Source: Beta vulgaris subsp. vulgaris (Eukaryota > Streptophyta > Magnoliopsida > Caryophyllales > Amaranthaceae). From it: a stretch of DNA of 64,000 nt. The notes under the pieces are model-generated. The model searched no databases and was not told the origin of the DNA. It saw only the letters and a program-made list of their open reading frames with translations. Made by a program: the position numbers and the translations under genes. Every line of letters starts with the position of its first letter. Within the stretch, counting starts at the first letter, position 1. Shown one piece after another: positions 32,816-44,340 of the stretch. The stretch is taken from the NCBI RefSeq assembly GCF_026745355.1, contig NC_079210.1, forward strand, positions 15,539,922 to 15,603,921, given 5' to 3'.

Positions 32816-35800
32816 CTCCTCCGTCCTCGCCTAACGATGAATTATATGCCTGAGTCGCCTGAGTCGTCGGCGGTGTCAGAAGTTCCGCAGCTTCGTGTTG
32901 CATATCAGGTATACAGGTGTTTGTTTCTCTCTTGCCTTACTTCTTAACCCATTGAAAAGCTGAGATTATTTCTTAGAACATTTTATTGCTTATGATTTTT
33001 TTTTTTTTTTTTGACGTATTGGCTTATGATTATTATAATCATGCTGTTGATATTATAAACTTTCAAAAGTGTGAAGTTTATGACAATAATGTTATAAAGT
33101 TTTATGAAATTTTGTGGAACACTACCTTATTAGTTTTCACTTCTTCAAAATAAGTTCGGCTTTTATCCATTTTGAGTTTTGTCACTATTTACATATATAA
33201 TTCTGTCTAATTATTTGTAATTTGTACTTAAGTAAATATATAGTCGTGTGAAATATTATTTAATTGATCCTTATTATTCAAATATCAACTTTTTGTAGTT
33301 TTTACTTATTGATAATTAAAGATAATAAGGTTTAAATTATTATCTCAACATAATATGCCCCAAAGAAATGGGTAAATTAATAAAAACTGGAGGGAGTATC
33401 TATTATAATTTTTTTTCTTTGGATGGCACCACCAAATGACGGAAACCATTAATAAATCTCATCAATATTCCTCAGGCGATATTGTTGGTTATGCTCTCAA
33501 ATCATGCATTTCCATAATACATAACATCAAATCTAAGACCAAGAATGTTCGAATTGTACATTTACGCCCCGTTTGGTTGTTGGTCATAAATGGTGGTAAT
33601 GGGAATGAATTTATGTGTAAATTTGTGAAAAATATTATTGTATATTCCCATGGTAATGTTAATTTATCCTAAAGTGTCCACTTTCTTTCTTAAATTTTCA
33701 TTCCCATCCAATACCACTTGTAGATGGTAACGAGTGGTAATGAAAATTGCTTCCCCTTGGAAACAAAAAGACAAGTTTAGGAGTGAAATTGTTTGTCCAT
33801 GGAGAAAAAATGACTCTCCATGGAGATTTTAAGGGTGCTTCCCTAATAAAATTACACTTAAAATTCATTCCCATTACCGCAATTTAATAACAACTACCAA
33901 ACGGGCCGTTAGTAGCAATTATATAGCTTCAAAACTTACAAAATTTGGGATTGGGGTTTCTAGTTTTTCAAACAATTTTGCAAATTACGGTTTCGAAAAA
34001 TGGAAAATCGGGCGTAATTATGCATAAGGGTTATGAATGGATATAATTTTTCATCAATTTAGCAGTAAAATTTGGATTTGAGGGTAGAATTTTGTAAATC
34101 AGGCTTTAAAAAAATGTAATTAGGGTTGAATTTATTTGGGGTTGACTGATGGAATCCGTTAACGGTTTTTGTCATTTAGTAGTGCAACTCAAATAAAAAC
34201 TTCATAATAGGTGTTCTAAAAACAATACTTATTAGGTAGTGTTTCACAAAATTTCCTGAGTTTTATAGTTATGCTATTTGATCAAGCAATCAAAACTACG
34301 AACTGCATACGTGTTTTTAGTTATACTGTATCTGTAATTAATGGCTTGTCTACTAAACATTTGATCTGGTTTTTGCAATTCCAGGGAGTTCCTGGTGCAT
34401 ATAGTGAACTTGCTGCCAAAAGGGTGTATCCAAGTTGTGAACCTGTCCCTTGTGAGCAATTTGAGACTACTTTTGAAGTACATTCTCATGCCCTATTCTT
34501 TTTGACTTATTTTGAGTTCAATTCAGTTAATTTCAGTCCAGTTTAGCTCAGTTCAATTAGTTTAATCTCACAGTTTTCATTCAATTCAGCTCAGTTCATC
34601 TCACCTCAACTTAGTGTAGCTCACTTCAACCCAGTTCAGTCCAAAAGAACAGGGCCTCAAACTTTCTAGTGTGATATGAAGTATATATTGTTTTTAGTCA
34701 AAAGGAACAATAGCTGATTGTTTCTATTCCCATTGTTAAAGAGTTTAGGATAGAATTCAGGGCCAAAGTACTTCATTAGCTACTATTTCATTTGCACATT
34801 ATTGGATCAGAGCCTTCAACTTGTGGTATATGTTAGGTTCCTCTATATGGTGACTGAAGTGAAAATATTAATCATTGGCTCTATTGAAGACGTATTTTAA
34901 TATGAAATTATTCTTGATACCAGTTTTATATGCGTAGATAGGTGAATAAGTTCATTCTTTTCTTAATCATTCATTGACATTGGGATTATGATTGAGTGAT
35001 TTAGAATGGATCATTAAAGTGTCCTAGCTCTCAATTATTATGAAGTGGCAGATGCAGTTGTGCATTAGGTAGAGGTCAATTAGACCTCGTCGGTATGTTA
35101 TTTTGGGGTTGTGGTTTGTTGTACATTTGTCTTCCCCCTCTCCCGCTACTACAGAGAGGAATAAAGTAGTGCTGATGTTGATTTTAGAGATGGAAGAATT
35201 TACTTATCTCACTCGAGTAAATTAGGCCAATCCCTATGTTATTTCAAATTACATATTAGGATGGTTTTGTATGTCATTATGTTATGGTTGTTCTATTTAT
35301 TGCATTGCTTTGTAACTCTTTAGGCCCCAGTAGTGCATTCATCTATAATTTATAACAGGTGAGCTAATATGATGGTGAGTAGCTTGTGATAGGTGAATAG
35401 AAGTGTGGTGGCAATAAAACAGGGAAAGCTATAGAGAGACTAAGGGAGGGTACGATAAGAGTTAGAGACAGTGGAGGATCGGCTAGGGGAGAGAGAGAAA
35501 GGTGGGTGTGGTGTCTAGGTAGAAGATGGAGGAAAAGGAGAATTGATGTGTGAGCATCTCAATTTCTAGAACTCAGTGAAATGCTAATATGAATTAATAA
35601 TGTGTAAGAAGTGTCAATCAAGCTTAATAGCATAAGGAATGACCAGAACTTATGGATGCTATCCCCCCCCCCCTCCCAGCCCTAATTATTCTTGTCCTCC
35701 ACTCCGTCTCCTACACTTGTTTTGGATTCTAGGGGTCTACTTGATCTCATATGCAAGCGCCATACTTGATTAGATTTTTGATTATTCTGCTTATCAATTT

Positions 35801-38800
35801 ATGTGTTGAGTATTAAGGAAACTTTAAATTTTATCTGGAATATGGTACTCCATATACTTGAGTTGAACATCCTCACCATGTGCTGTTTTCAATAACTTAG
35901 ATAGGACATCTATACAAATATATTAAAATGCGTTCCTATCAAAGGAATTGTATCACACGACATGACACTCTTTTCAAGCTTCTAATACACATGTTTATGA
36001 TCTCATTTAAAAATATTAACAATGTGTAGCTACCAAGAATGAACACATGACATTTGAAATGAAATGTGAGACTTTAACCACCAATCCACTGCAATTTTAA
36101 TGTTTAGTATTTGAAAGTAGCACATAATAAGACATGGACAAGCATTTTGATCTCTAACACTTTTATTAAAGTAATAACAATATGTTATCCCATTTCCATT
36201 GAAATTGTTATTTTTATCCCTGATTCCTTGGATTTTTTAAAAAACAACTTATCATGCCATATCGTGCATATTTCAATTTTGCACTAGACAAAAAATTACA
36301 AAAAGCTAATAAAATCAATTATGGAATCTATGAACAATAATATATTTGATAATTTTAAGTGACTCTAGTCATCGCCCGAGACAAAATACTAGTTTTATCT
36401 TACAAAGTTGTTTGTTGTTTAAAGCAATAACACAATTGTTTCCCTGAGGTCTGCATTTAGTGTTGCAGGCTGTTGACAAGGGGCTTGTTGACCGAGCAGT
36501 TTTACCTGTTGAGAACTCCCTTGGGGGTAGTATTCACAGGAATTATGATCTTCTCTTGCGGCATAAGCTTTATATAGTCGGTGAAGTAAAAGTTGTTATT
36601 CGGCATTGCTTATTAGCTAACCATAGTGTGAAATTTGAAGACCTGAAACGTGTGTTAAGCCATCCGCAGGTTCGAATTCCTATATTCAAATTCATGTTTC
36701 TCTTTATTATGATGTATGCATTGATTTGAATCCAAAAATATGTATCCTTAGGCTCTTGCTCAGTGTGAGAATACATTGGCCAGATTGGGATTAGATAGAG
36801 GTGTTGCTGATGACACTGCTGGTTCAGCACAAGTAAGATTTTGTTCTTATTTACTCTTTTTATTCATGAGTAACCTCTTGATATACTACTTTGCGATCAC
36901 CAATGTCACCTTTCCTAGAATAGCAATGGTTTATGATTGATTATTTCGAGATTTCTGTACTTAATGAATGTGGGAAACGTTAAAAGGACCAAGAAGCTAG
37001 CAAAAGAGGTAGTAGTTAAATTATTTAAAATGTTAATTGAACAAGGTGACTGTCAGATGGCACATTTATATAATTTAATAATGATTTAGTTCTTTCCTTC
37101 CATAATAATTGATAGAAGGCCACCTGTTCCAAGTCCCAAATAATGCCGGGCCCAAGGACTACAGTTAGTGATAGAGTAAGAGTGGGTAGTGGCAGTGGCT
37201 GAAGCTCACTTGTAATAATAGCAACTGACTTAAGCTTCCTTGATTTATGAGTCAAATATGTTATATGGGGGGTGATGATATTTGTGTACTACACAATGTG
37301 CCCTATTGGCCTATTCCTAGGTACTTGGTTGGTGTAAGCAATGTTGCTTCTGAATTGTTTCTTCCTCTCAGCAATTGGATGGAAGGAGTAAATTGCGGAT
37401 CAACTAAATTTAATGGAAAAATGGCTATAAATTTGTATGGTTGCCTTAGTTGTTTGGTTATTGGACTGTCAACCTTTTGGATTTGTGATAAACCATTCTC
37501 TCGATAGTTTGTGATTAGTCCTAGGAGTAGTCATGTCGGATTGAATAAATTCTTATTCTTCTTGTTTGCATGTCGGAAATTAGAACCTAAAAAATCGGAA
37601 AAAATTTACTTACTTTCATCAAATTTCAACCTCACCTGAATAATCAATTGAATGTCATGTTTTGTTTCTTTTCCACTTAAGCTTTGTGCCGACAACTCTA
37701 ATTATGATCATGGATGTTTAAGAACAAGCTTTTGTCTTCTAAAGAGTCACATCGCCTCCCTTAATTCTTTGCAGCCTAATGATTAATACTGTGACTTCTC
37801 ATTAGTTCTTTGACTTTTGCTTGATGTAGATATTCTGTTGATATTGCCTCTGACGCAATGTATAATTGTCATTATCATAGTATATCGCGAAGTACCAGCT
37901 CAAAGACACAGGTGCCCTTGCCAGTGCCAGTGCTGCAAAAATCTATGGACTGAATATACTAGTTGAAGACATTCAGGTGGATATGTTAAAACCTTGAATT
38001 GGATGAACCTCAATTAACGTCCTTCAAGTAACACAAGACAATATATCTCTTAATTTCTTGCACAGGATAATTGTTATAATATCACTCGATTCATGATACT
38101 GGCAAGGAAGCCAATAGCTCCATTAACTGGTAGGCCATTCAAGGTAATCCATACTAGAGATAAATAAACTGTAAATAAATACTTATAATCTTTCTTATTC
38201 TTTTTAATGCAAGTATGGGGTTTGCTGGTTATGTCTGTCAGACAAGCATTGTTTTTGCACTGGATGAGGGACCTGGGGCACTTGTCAAAGCACTTGGTGT
38301 ATTTTCTTTGAGGCAAATCAATATCACAAAGGTTTTTGCTTATATATCTATTAGTGTATCTATGTTTATTGACTGTGGCCTTACTTAAGCTCAAATCGTA
38401 GATTAATACAAATTAAATTGCTTCAATTTGCGATCAGATCGAAAGTCGTCCAAATAGAGATATCAAAAGTGGATCACTGGAGTAAGTTCAGTAACTCTTC
38501 AGATTTTAGTACATGATACATTCAAAACCACCAGGCTGAAGATTATCTTTTACCTGATTTTTTATGTTTCAAATATATTTAGGAGCTTCAACTATCTTTT
38601 CTATTTGGATTTTGAAGCATCAATGGCTGATAATGTTACACAGAATGCGATCAAAGATCTTGAGGTGATTCTCTTCTAAACATGGAAGACAGACCTTTGT
38701 TTTACTTCTCCTCAAACCCATGTTTTTATTTGTGGTTCTGTTTCATTCCAATTGCTGCTATACTATTTTGACAGGAGTTTACTTCATTGCTGAGGGTTTT

Positions 38801-38834
38801 CGGCAGTTATCCATCAGCGGATAGCATGACATAA
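32816..38834 (+). CDS. ADT: Arogenate/prephenate dehydratase (ADT), ten exons
   Basis: Catalyses the last step of phenylalanine synthesis: decarboxylating dehydration of arogenate (or prephenate), normally in plastids. Exons: 32816-32908, 34385-34477, 36469-36669, 36752-36832, 37881-37976, 38066-38143, 38242-38331, 38438-38481, 38583-38664, 38775-38834; all introns are GT/AG and all junctions keep frame. From the first ATG (32837) it gives 298 residues. Visible motifs: [37 protein letters not shown], the catalytic NITRF, then the ACT domain with [19 protein letters not shown] and IESRPN, which binds the effector Phe. The multi-exon structure fits the ADT1/ADT2 type. Exon 1 is preceded by a strong acceptor (ttttcag) and I find no transit-peptide exon upstream, where MITEs lie. 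So either a distant first exon exists or the product lacks a transit peptide. Confidence 0.93.
33565..33908. mobile_element. Tourist-like MITE in ADT intron 1
   Basis: TIRs CGCCCCGTTTGGTTGTTGGT and, inverted, AACAACTACCAAACGGGCCG; TSD TTA at 33562-33564 and 33909-33911. The 344-bp element lies fully within the first intron of the dehydratase gene and does not touch splice sites. Non-coding. Confidence 0.85.
34495..34655. mobile_element. Degraded 'ttcagttcag' Harbinger-like MITE in ADT intron 2
   Basis: Runs of 'cagttcag', 'cagctcag' and 'cagtccag' end in AAAAGAACAGGGCC, matching the right end of the elements at 31153-32192 and 59923-60795. The left end has drifted. It begins about 17 bp after the exon 2 donor. 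Confidence 0.6.
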
Positions 38835-39344
38835 TAATATTGACGACTTGTAAATTATTTCATTTCCCCATTATATTGGGTACCAGTTTCTCCTAATTGA
38901 GAGAACTCGTTTTTAAATGCTTTTATTGATTTAAACTTGTATGTGTTGGTGTAATTCCCTTACCTCTCCCATTGATTTAATTCAATATCATGTGAAAAGG
39001 CTAGGCAACATGTAAAATGCAAACATTAGTGTATGGAAATAATGGCCGATCTGTTGAGACTTGATGTGTAGGGGTCTTAAAAAAATTACTGTCCCATATC
39101 TTTGTATGTTTTTGCTGTGAGCCTGTGAGACGTTTGCGGACATTACTTTGGGTTTCAGACTGCAGAGCTCAAATATTTGGTTGGTGGATAATTACTCTAT
39201 GGAATTATTAGATTTTAGAGTGTGTTTTAAGTTTACGAGGAACTGAAATTCATGGAGAACAATTTGAATGTCTACGATATGAAGAAATTTGCGGGGAGAT
39301 TCTTGATGGTATAAAGTAGATTAGTGGCACCAATGGCCGGTTTA
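38835..39344 (+). other. ADT 3' flank
   Basis: Holds the 3' untranslated region of the dehydratase gene. AATAAA is not present; 'ttcaatatca' near 38980 is a weak candidate near-upstream element. No other gene is seen before the MITE at 39345. Confidence 0.4.
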
Positions 39345-39696
39345 GGCTATGTTTAGTTCACCTGAAATTTTCTGATCTGAACGTATCTGATCTGATCTGA
39401 TCTGATTTGATTTGAACTGATCTAATCTGATCTGATCTGATTACAAGATCTTATCTTTTAGATTTTTCTCAATATATAAGAAAAAATATAGTCATGTGGG
39501 GTCTTGTTTGATTCGTCTCAATGAGTATTTTATTAATATTCAATTATTATAATTTTTACTGATATGTAATGAAAGATATAATGATTTTTGAATATAAGCA
39601 TGATCTAATCTGATCTGAACTTATTGTTTCTGATCTGATCTGATCTGATCTGATTAGATCAGAAATAAGCAAAAATAAAGTGAACAGAACATAGCC
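39345..39696. mobile_element. Tourist-like MITE with GATCT repeats
   Basis: Left end GGCTATGTTTAGTTCAC, right end GTGAACAGAACATAGCC; TSD TTA at 39342-39344 and 39697-39699. Subterminal runs of 'tgatctgatc' stand at both ends. Same structural plan as the 'ttcagttcag' MITEs but a different subterminal motif. It lies 0.5 kb downstream of the dehydratase stop codon. Confidence 0.88.
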
Positions 39697-39699
39697 TTA

Positions 39700-40690
39700 G
39701 TGGATAGTAATCAATGGTGCTAATAGTAATGAATATGAAGAAATTCAATAAATAGCCCTTGAGTGTAAACAGGTAGTAAAAGTATTGGTAAATGAAAAGA
39801 CAACAATATTTTGGATGTTTAGATTGGAGGGGTGGAAGGGCATTCCACAAAAGTTAAAGCGGAAGTGGGAAGCAAAGCTATGGAAAGTGATATCTATCAT
39901 CATACGCTGGATTAGTTGGTACATAACCGTGTTCGTTCTTGCACTGAAGTTGATTAGAGAGACATTAGAGGAAGATTAATGAAACTTTGTTGCCTTAAGG
40001 TTGAAGGGTGGTTATGTTATTCGGACTTGGATACTCGTTCGGGCATGGTTATGTGGTGAAACTAATAGAAGTAGTGTTTATGAAGAATGTATATCAAAAT
40101 CTTATTTAGTAATCACAAATTATTAGAATAAACAGTTTAATTTTAACATAAAATTAGACGAATTCAATATTGGATTTTTTCTAACAAGCTTATTCCATTT
40201 ACTCTAACCCAACATTATCATAGTCATCCCCTCTTTTCTCCTTGTTTTCTTGATTCTTGAACTAAAACATGCAATTTCAAAAAATAATCGGGTAGTCTTA
40301 TTAAACGGATTAAACTAGTCACTAAATGGATTAAGCTAGTCACTGAATGAGTTACATAATGTCATTACCGAATAGATTAAACTGGTCACGAAATAAATTA
40401 AACTGGTCCCTAAATAGATTAAACTAGTTACTATATTAAAAAAAAGGTATCATGTTCTCTCTTTAATATTGGACTTGGATCGTGCCTAATTTTAAACTAA
40501 AAGTAAGCGGTCTTTTACAAGACCAACTGTTTAGTAATAAGTAATAAGTATAAATGAGCACTCTAAAACAAAGAAATTTATGAAATGTCTTGTTACTCCA
40601 TACCATAATATGCGTACATAGTACACTAGATCTCACAAAATGAGTCGTACATAACAAAATATTATCTTATCACATTAAGACTCAACTCTA
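39700..40690. other. Intergenic sequence with a degenerate ~24-bp tandem repeat
   Basis: Between 40300 and 40438 the phrase 'attaaactagtcactaaatgg' recurs about six times with changes. The rest shows no gene. A 64-codon frame at 39785-39979 (+) has no motif and I leave it uncalled. Confidence 0.5.
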
Positions 40691-40701
40691 AGTTTATGGG
40701 G

Positions 40702-41889
40702 TCAATTGGGAGGAGAATGATGAGTAACAGAGGACGCTGAAACATTATTATCGTAGTGTGGAAACGAGGGTGGGTGAGTTGCACAGCCAGGAATGCAAGG
40801 TGCACCATCTATAAAATAACATCTGCAATAATCTTCAATTTGGCCACTCCCTTTTGAAAGACAAGCTCCAATGACATTCCCAGCTCCTGTGAAACATCTT
40901 TTGCATGTATTTCCACATTCATTTAAGTCAGGACATCCTCCTCCTTGCACTTCATCGAACTCACATATTGTTGAATCTGTGTGTATGCAACCTGCAATCA
41001 GCAATATATACCATCATTTTATTAATTAGTACTAGAAAATGGTAGAACTAGCTACCGCAGTTTTGGGATCCAAAAAACAATCATTAGCTTAAATTAACAC
41101 TTAGAAAAAAAAATGAGTTAGTTCAAATATTGTTGAAAATGAATTATATTGTCTACATTCTATATAATTTATCTCTTGATACTATTATTTTATGGGCAGA
41201 AGAAACAAGGGCAGAATTCTATGAAACGGAGGGACTATTATAATAAGGTGATTTTTTATTCAACTATGTAATGTGTAATTTTGTCTTCCAAAAAGTTTAT
41301 ATAGGTTGATTATTGTAATCCAGTTAATAAAAAACTAACGAATTACCCAGAAATAAACGAATTACCCATTCTACATAATTTTCAACTTATTTGCAATGTT
41401 AATTCGTACACTTTATGAATAATAATAATCCAACCAAACCAGTGAACCAGGCCACCACAAGAAATATAAGTTAGAATTTGTTACTTACGATACATTATTA
41501 GGTCATTGTGTAACACTGACCTAGTTCTTTAAAAGTTGTAAAACTGCTACAATTTCAGTAAAAAAAATCTTTAATTTTTGTACCATTTGCCAGATTTTCG
41601 ATGATAGTTTTTTGCCCAAAATGATTTCATTATGTATATTACTTAGTGAAGTCACACCAAAACTTCATCCCTAACAAAAATGCATAGAAAATCGGGAAAA
41701 GGTAATAATAATAAATGAAAATTGTTTGAAAAGGTTGTAATTTTCAACCTTTCCTACAAAAGGTTCTAATATGCACTCATCTAGAACGTAGAAAGTAGTG
41801 TTTGACAAAGAAAAATAAGAAGAGAAAATAAAACCTGAGATGGGTATGACGAGCAACAACAGAACACAAGAAGCTAAATAATTATGCAT
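40702..41889 (-). CDS. Secreted cysteine-rich (defensin-like) peptide, two exons
   Basis: Exon 1 (41889-41835) encodes a signal peptide, MHNYLASCVLLLLVIPIS, and ends in phase 1 at CAG|GTTTTA. An 843-bp intron follows. Exon 2 (40991-40702) starts after TTGCAG, completes a Gly and gives a 96-residue mature part with 11 cysteines, including C-x3-C (ECGNTC) and C-x-C (YCRC). That is the spacing of the cysteine-stabilised alpha-beta fold, followed by a Pro/His/Ser-rich tail. Total 114 residues. The gene layout (signal exon plus Cys-rich exon) is typical of plant defensin-like genes. An upstream in-frame ATG at 41943 exists, but the Met at 41889 gives the clean signal peptide. Odd points are the odd number of cysteines and the tail; a knottin or another Cys-rich family is possible. 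Confidence 0.78.
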
Positions 41890-42190
41890 GTTTATTATCG
41901 ATAGTCTATAATGAAAGTAATGAAGTAAAGGTTCATAAGCCATCTGTTAAATTTATACTAAAGGATGGAGGCAGATCAAGCAACATAAGAAGGAAATCAT
42001 AAATATAGATATCGTGGTATATTTTATTTACTTTTTTCGAGGTGATTGTTATCATGGTATTTGGAAATAAAATCATCTGTTTATTGCAATTTATTGTCAG
42101 AATCATAAGTGATACTCATAGACAAATCCTTAAAAGCTCTCCAACTTTTACAAACGAATACTAATTACTAGTTTTTAAAACCGTGCATAA
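41890..42190. other. Promoter-side flank of the cysteine-rich peptide gene
   Basis: The region upstream (minus sense) of the start at 41889. I see no convincing TATA box at a normal distance; AT-richness makes any call unsafe. Confidence 0.3.
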
Positions 42191-42204
42191 AAAATGCGCG
42201 GGAA

Positions 42205-42205
<1 letters not shown>

Positions 42206-42277
<72 letters not shown>
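42206..42277. repeat. (AT)n microsatellite
   Basis: More than 30 AT units, with one 'tatta' break near 42267, directly left of the Pack-MULE. Similar TA tracts follow the element (43466-43536) and separate the Helitron end copies (43691-43746). Confidence 0.95.
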
Positions 42278-42328
42278 AGGGGTGGGATCCGCTGAAAACA
42301 GATCTTAATCTGAAAACTGAAAACAAGG

Positions 42329-42604
42329 GTAACTTTGAACCCCTTTAGGGTAACTTTTAACACTTATAGGGTAACTTTTGCCAGTTTTGGGGTAATTTTA
42401 TTATATTAAGGGTAGTTCTATATATTTCAAGGATAACTTTATTTATTATAAGAGTAACTATTACCAGTTTTAGGGTAACTTTTACCATTTTTAGGATAAC
42501 TTTTAGCAATTTAGGGTAATTATATATATTTTAAGTGTAACTTTTAGCACTTTTAGGGCAACTTTATATGCTATAAGAGTAACTTCTTCCACTTCTAAGG
42601 TAAC
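42329..42604 (+). repeat. Degenerate ~27-bp 'gggtaactttta' tandem repeat
   Basis: About ten imperfect units built on 'agggtaacttttaccactttt' fill the left part of the Pack-MULE, downstream (minus sense) of the captured exon. Such arrays often sit under TIRs of Mutator-like elements. Confidence 0.75.
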
Positions 42605-42745
42605 TATAAAAAAATATCAAAACAACAATAACTCGATTTATCAACACTTGCAATAACATTCAACAAATTTCGCATCAACAAATGCTTGATAAAGAAAAAG
42701 CAAATTAACTATCAATAAAAATACAAGCAACTAATTTGGCATCAC

Positions 42746-42870
42746 CTGAACTGTTCCCATAAATTCTTCGGAAGGAAATTAAGCACTGTATATTTCCTGT
42801 TCGATATGCAATTGTCATAAAAAAGTTCACGCATGGATTCATCATCATTGATATAAACATATCTCTTCAT
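42746..42870 (-). pseudogene. Captured exon 1 of an ALA2-like phospholipid flippase
   Basis: P4-type ATPases move phospholipids across membranes. The minus strand opens with ATG at 42870 and reads MKRYVYINDDESMREL, then YDNCISNRKYTVLNFLPKNL and WEQF, and stops at AG|GTGATG in phase 2. RYVYIND...NRISNRKYT--NFLPKNLWEQFSR is the recognisable N-terminus of the plant ALA2 branch. The exon is intact, with start codon and donor. Only 41 codons are present: all transmembrane segments and the DKTG phosphorylation site are absent. Confidence 0.85.
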
Positions 42871-43463
42871 TTCTGTCCAGTGTAGTGTCCAACGGGGTTC
42901 ACTAAATTCAGCTGAACCCCAAAATCTGCCTACAAATAATTCAAATAAATACATTAATTATAATATTCTTACTCAACCATTGTAGAATCTTAAAAATTAT
43001 AGTGAAATTAGTACTAAACAAACCTCCAAATTTATGGAAGATCCAACTTGGTGTCAGTCGAAAAAATCTTCAATTTCTTTTCTATAACTCTGGAATTCGG
43101 AAAAAAGTAATTTGATGCCGGAGATTAGAAATTGTTTGGTGTGATTTGTCAAAGAGAAGTGAAATGGATGAATTTAGAGAGAGATGTAGAATTGTAGATT
43201 GTAATCGAGGAAAATTAGGTGCGAGCAATTGATTGAATGATGGTGAGAAAGGCGTGTTTAATAGGGAGGAGAGAGAGAGAGAGAGAGAAAGTTGTGTTTA
43301 ACAGGGGAAGAATCATCGCGCTTGAGAAAAGAAAGTTCTGGAGTAATCCTCGTGGTTAAATCATAGCCCTTCAGTATTTTCTTTAAACGCATGCAAGTTT
43401 TTAACGATGTAGATCCTCCGTTTTCAGTTTTCAGTTTAAAGATGGTTTTCACGAGATCCCATT

Positions 43464-43537
<74 letters not shown>

Positions 43538-43538
<1 letters not shown>

Positions 43539-43901
43539 CTATTATATAAGCTAGGGGAGGAGCTGTAGTGTCCTCTTTTGAAATGACTAAAATACCCTTT
43601 AATAATTTAAAATAATATTTTTCTTTTTATAAAAAATTAAAAAATGAGAATCAATAAAACTTGCCATGTGAATGGAATATGCAATACCATATATATATAT
43701 ATATATATAATATATATAATATATTATATATATATATATATATATATTTCTATTATATAAGCTAGGGGAGGAGCTGTAGTGTCCTCTTTTGAAATGACTA
43801 AAATACCTTTTAATAATTTAAAATAATATTTTTCTTTTTATAAAAAATTAAAAAATGAGAATCAATAAAACTTGCCATGTGAATGGAATATGCAATACCA
43901 T
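43538..43901 (+). mobile_element. Duplicated Helitron 5' end (two 153-bp copies)
   Basis: 43538-43690 and 43749-43901 are almost the same and begin TCTATTATATAAGCTAGGGG, continuing 'gtcctcttttgaaatgactaaaatacc'. They are clear relatives of the 5' ends of the Helitrons at 8890 and 62528. A TA tract separates the copies. No matching hairpin-CTAG end follows within 1 kb. The next one in this orientation is at 61012. Confidence 0.7.
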
Positions 43902-43924
43902 TAATAACCACTTATAGATCAGAA

Positions 43925-44340
43925 TAAATGTTATTTGCTGCAGTGATATTGTTGCGGTTTTACCTATACGCAGCAATATAACACGAAAAAAGAAAAGAAA
44001 AATAGAAATTGACAATATTGCTGCGGTTCCCGCCCAAAACCGCAGCAATATTGTTGCGGCCCTACGTGGAAACCGCGGCAATATTTGCTGGCAAAAAAAA
44101 TTAACCGGCCCTCATACTCTTATTTCCGGCTACTGGGTTTGGGTTTATTTTCCGGCGACTTGGGGTATTCGCTAGCTTCTCCACCGGCGAGTTTATTTTC
44201 GGCGACTTGGGTTTCTCCACCGGCGAGTTTATTTCGCTTCTCCACCGACGCTTCTTCTCCCACCTTTTTTCTCCTCGCTTCTCCACCGGCGCCACTCCTT
44301 CGGCGGCGATTCTCCTCCCACCGGCGAGGGTTTTTATTAT
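43925..44340 (+). repeat. Subterminal repeats and GC-rich leader of the TNP2 element
   Basis: 'ttgctgcggtt' and 'aaccgcagcaata' recur in both orientations four to five times at 43935-44090. Then 44120-44330 has three direct copies of 'cttctccaccggcga' with 'cggcgacttgggt'. The motif differs from the 'aaatgctccggtt' family of 1-21 kb, so the two CACTA groups in this window are distinct. Confidence 0.6.

Larger units (their letters stand above)
42278..43466. mobile_element. Pack-MULE-like element with captured flippase exon
   Basis: The first 47 bp (AGGGGTGGGATCCGCTGAAA...) and the inverted last 47 bp (AGGAATGGGATCTCGTGAAA...) match at roughly 80%, both ending in 'ctgaaaactgaaaac'. The element is set in a TA microsatellite, so a 9-bp duplication cannot be told apart from the repeat. 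Inside are a tandem repeat (42329-42604), an ALA2-like exon with its donor (42746-42870) and a UTR-like upstream part (42955-43250). TIR length and gene capture favour a non-autonomous Mutator-like element. Confidence 0.7.

Noticed and set aside
33360..33400. Possible second Stowaway end ('ggagggagtat') in ADT intron 1
   Set aside because: The matching opposite TIR and the second TA were not found, so it is at best a remnant.
36040..36100. tRNA-like words in ADT intron 2
   Set aside because: 'ctttaaccaccaatccactgca' resembles a reversed A box, but the rest of a tRNA or SINE cannot be found.
39785..39979. 64-codon basic/aromatic frame on +
   Set aside because: No homology I recognise, no splice context; overlaps the end region of a MITE flank and is probably chance.
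42188..43540. CRISPR-like regularly spaced repeats
   Set aside because: The repeats at 42329-42604 and 48767-49165 are contiguous tandem units without unique spacers, and the sequence is clearly plant nuclear.
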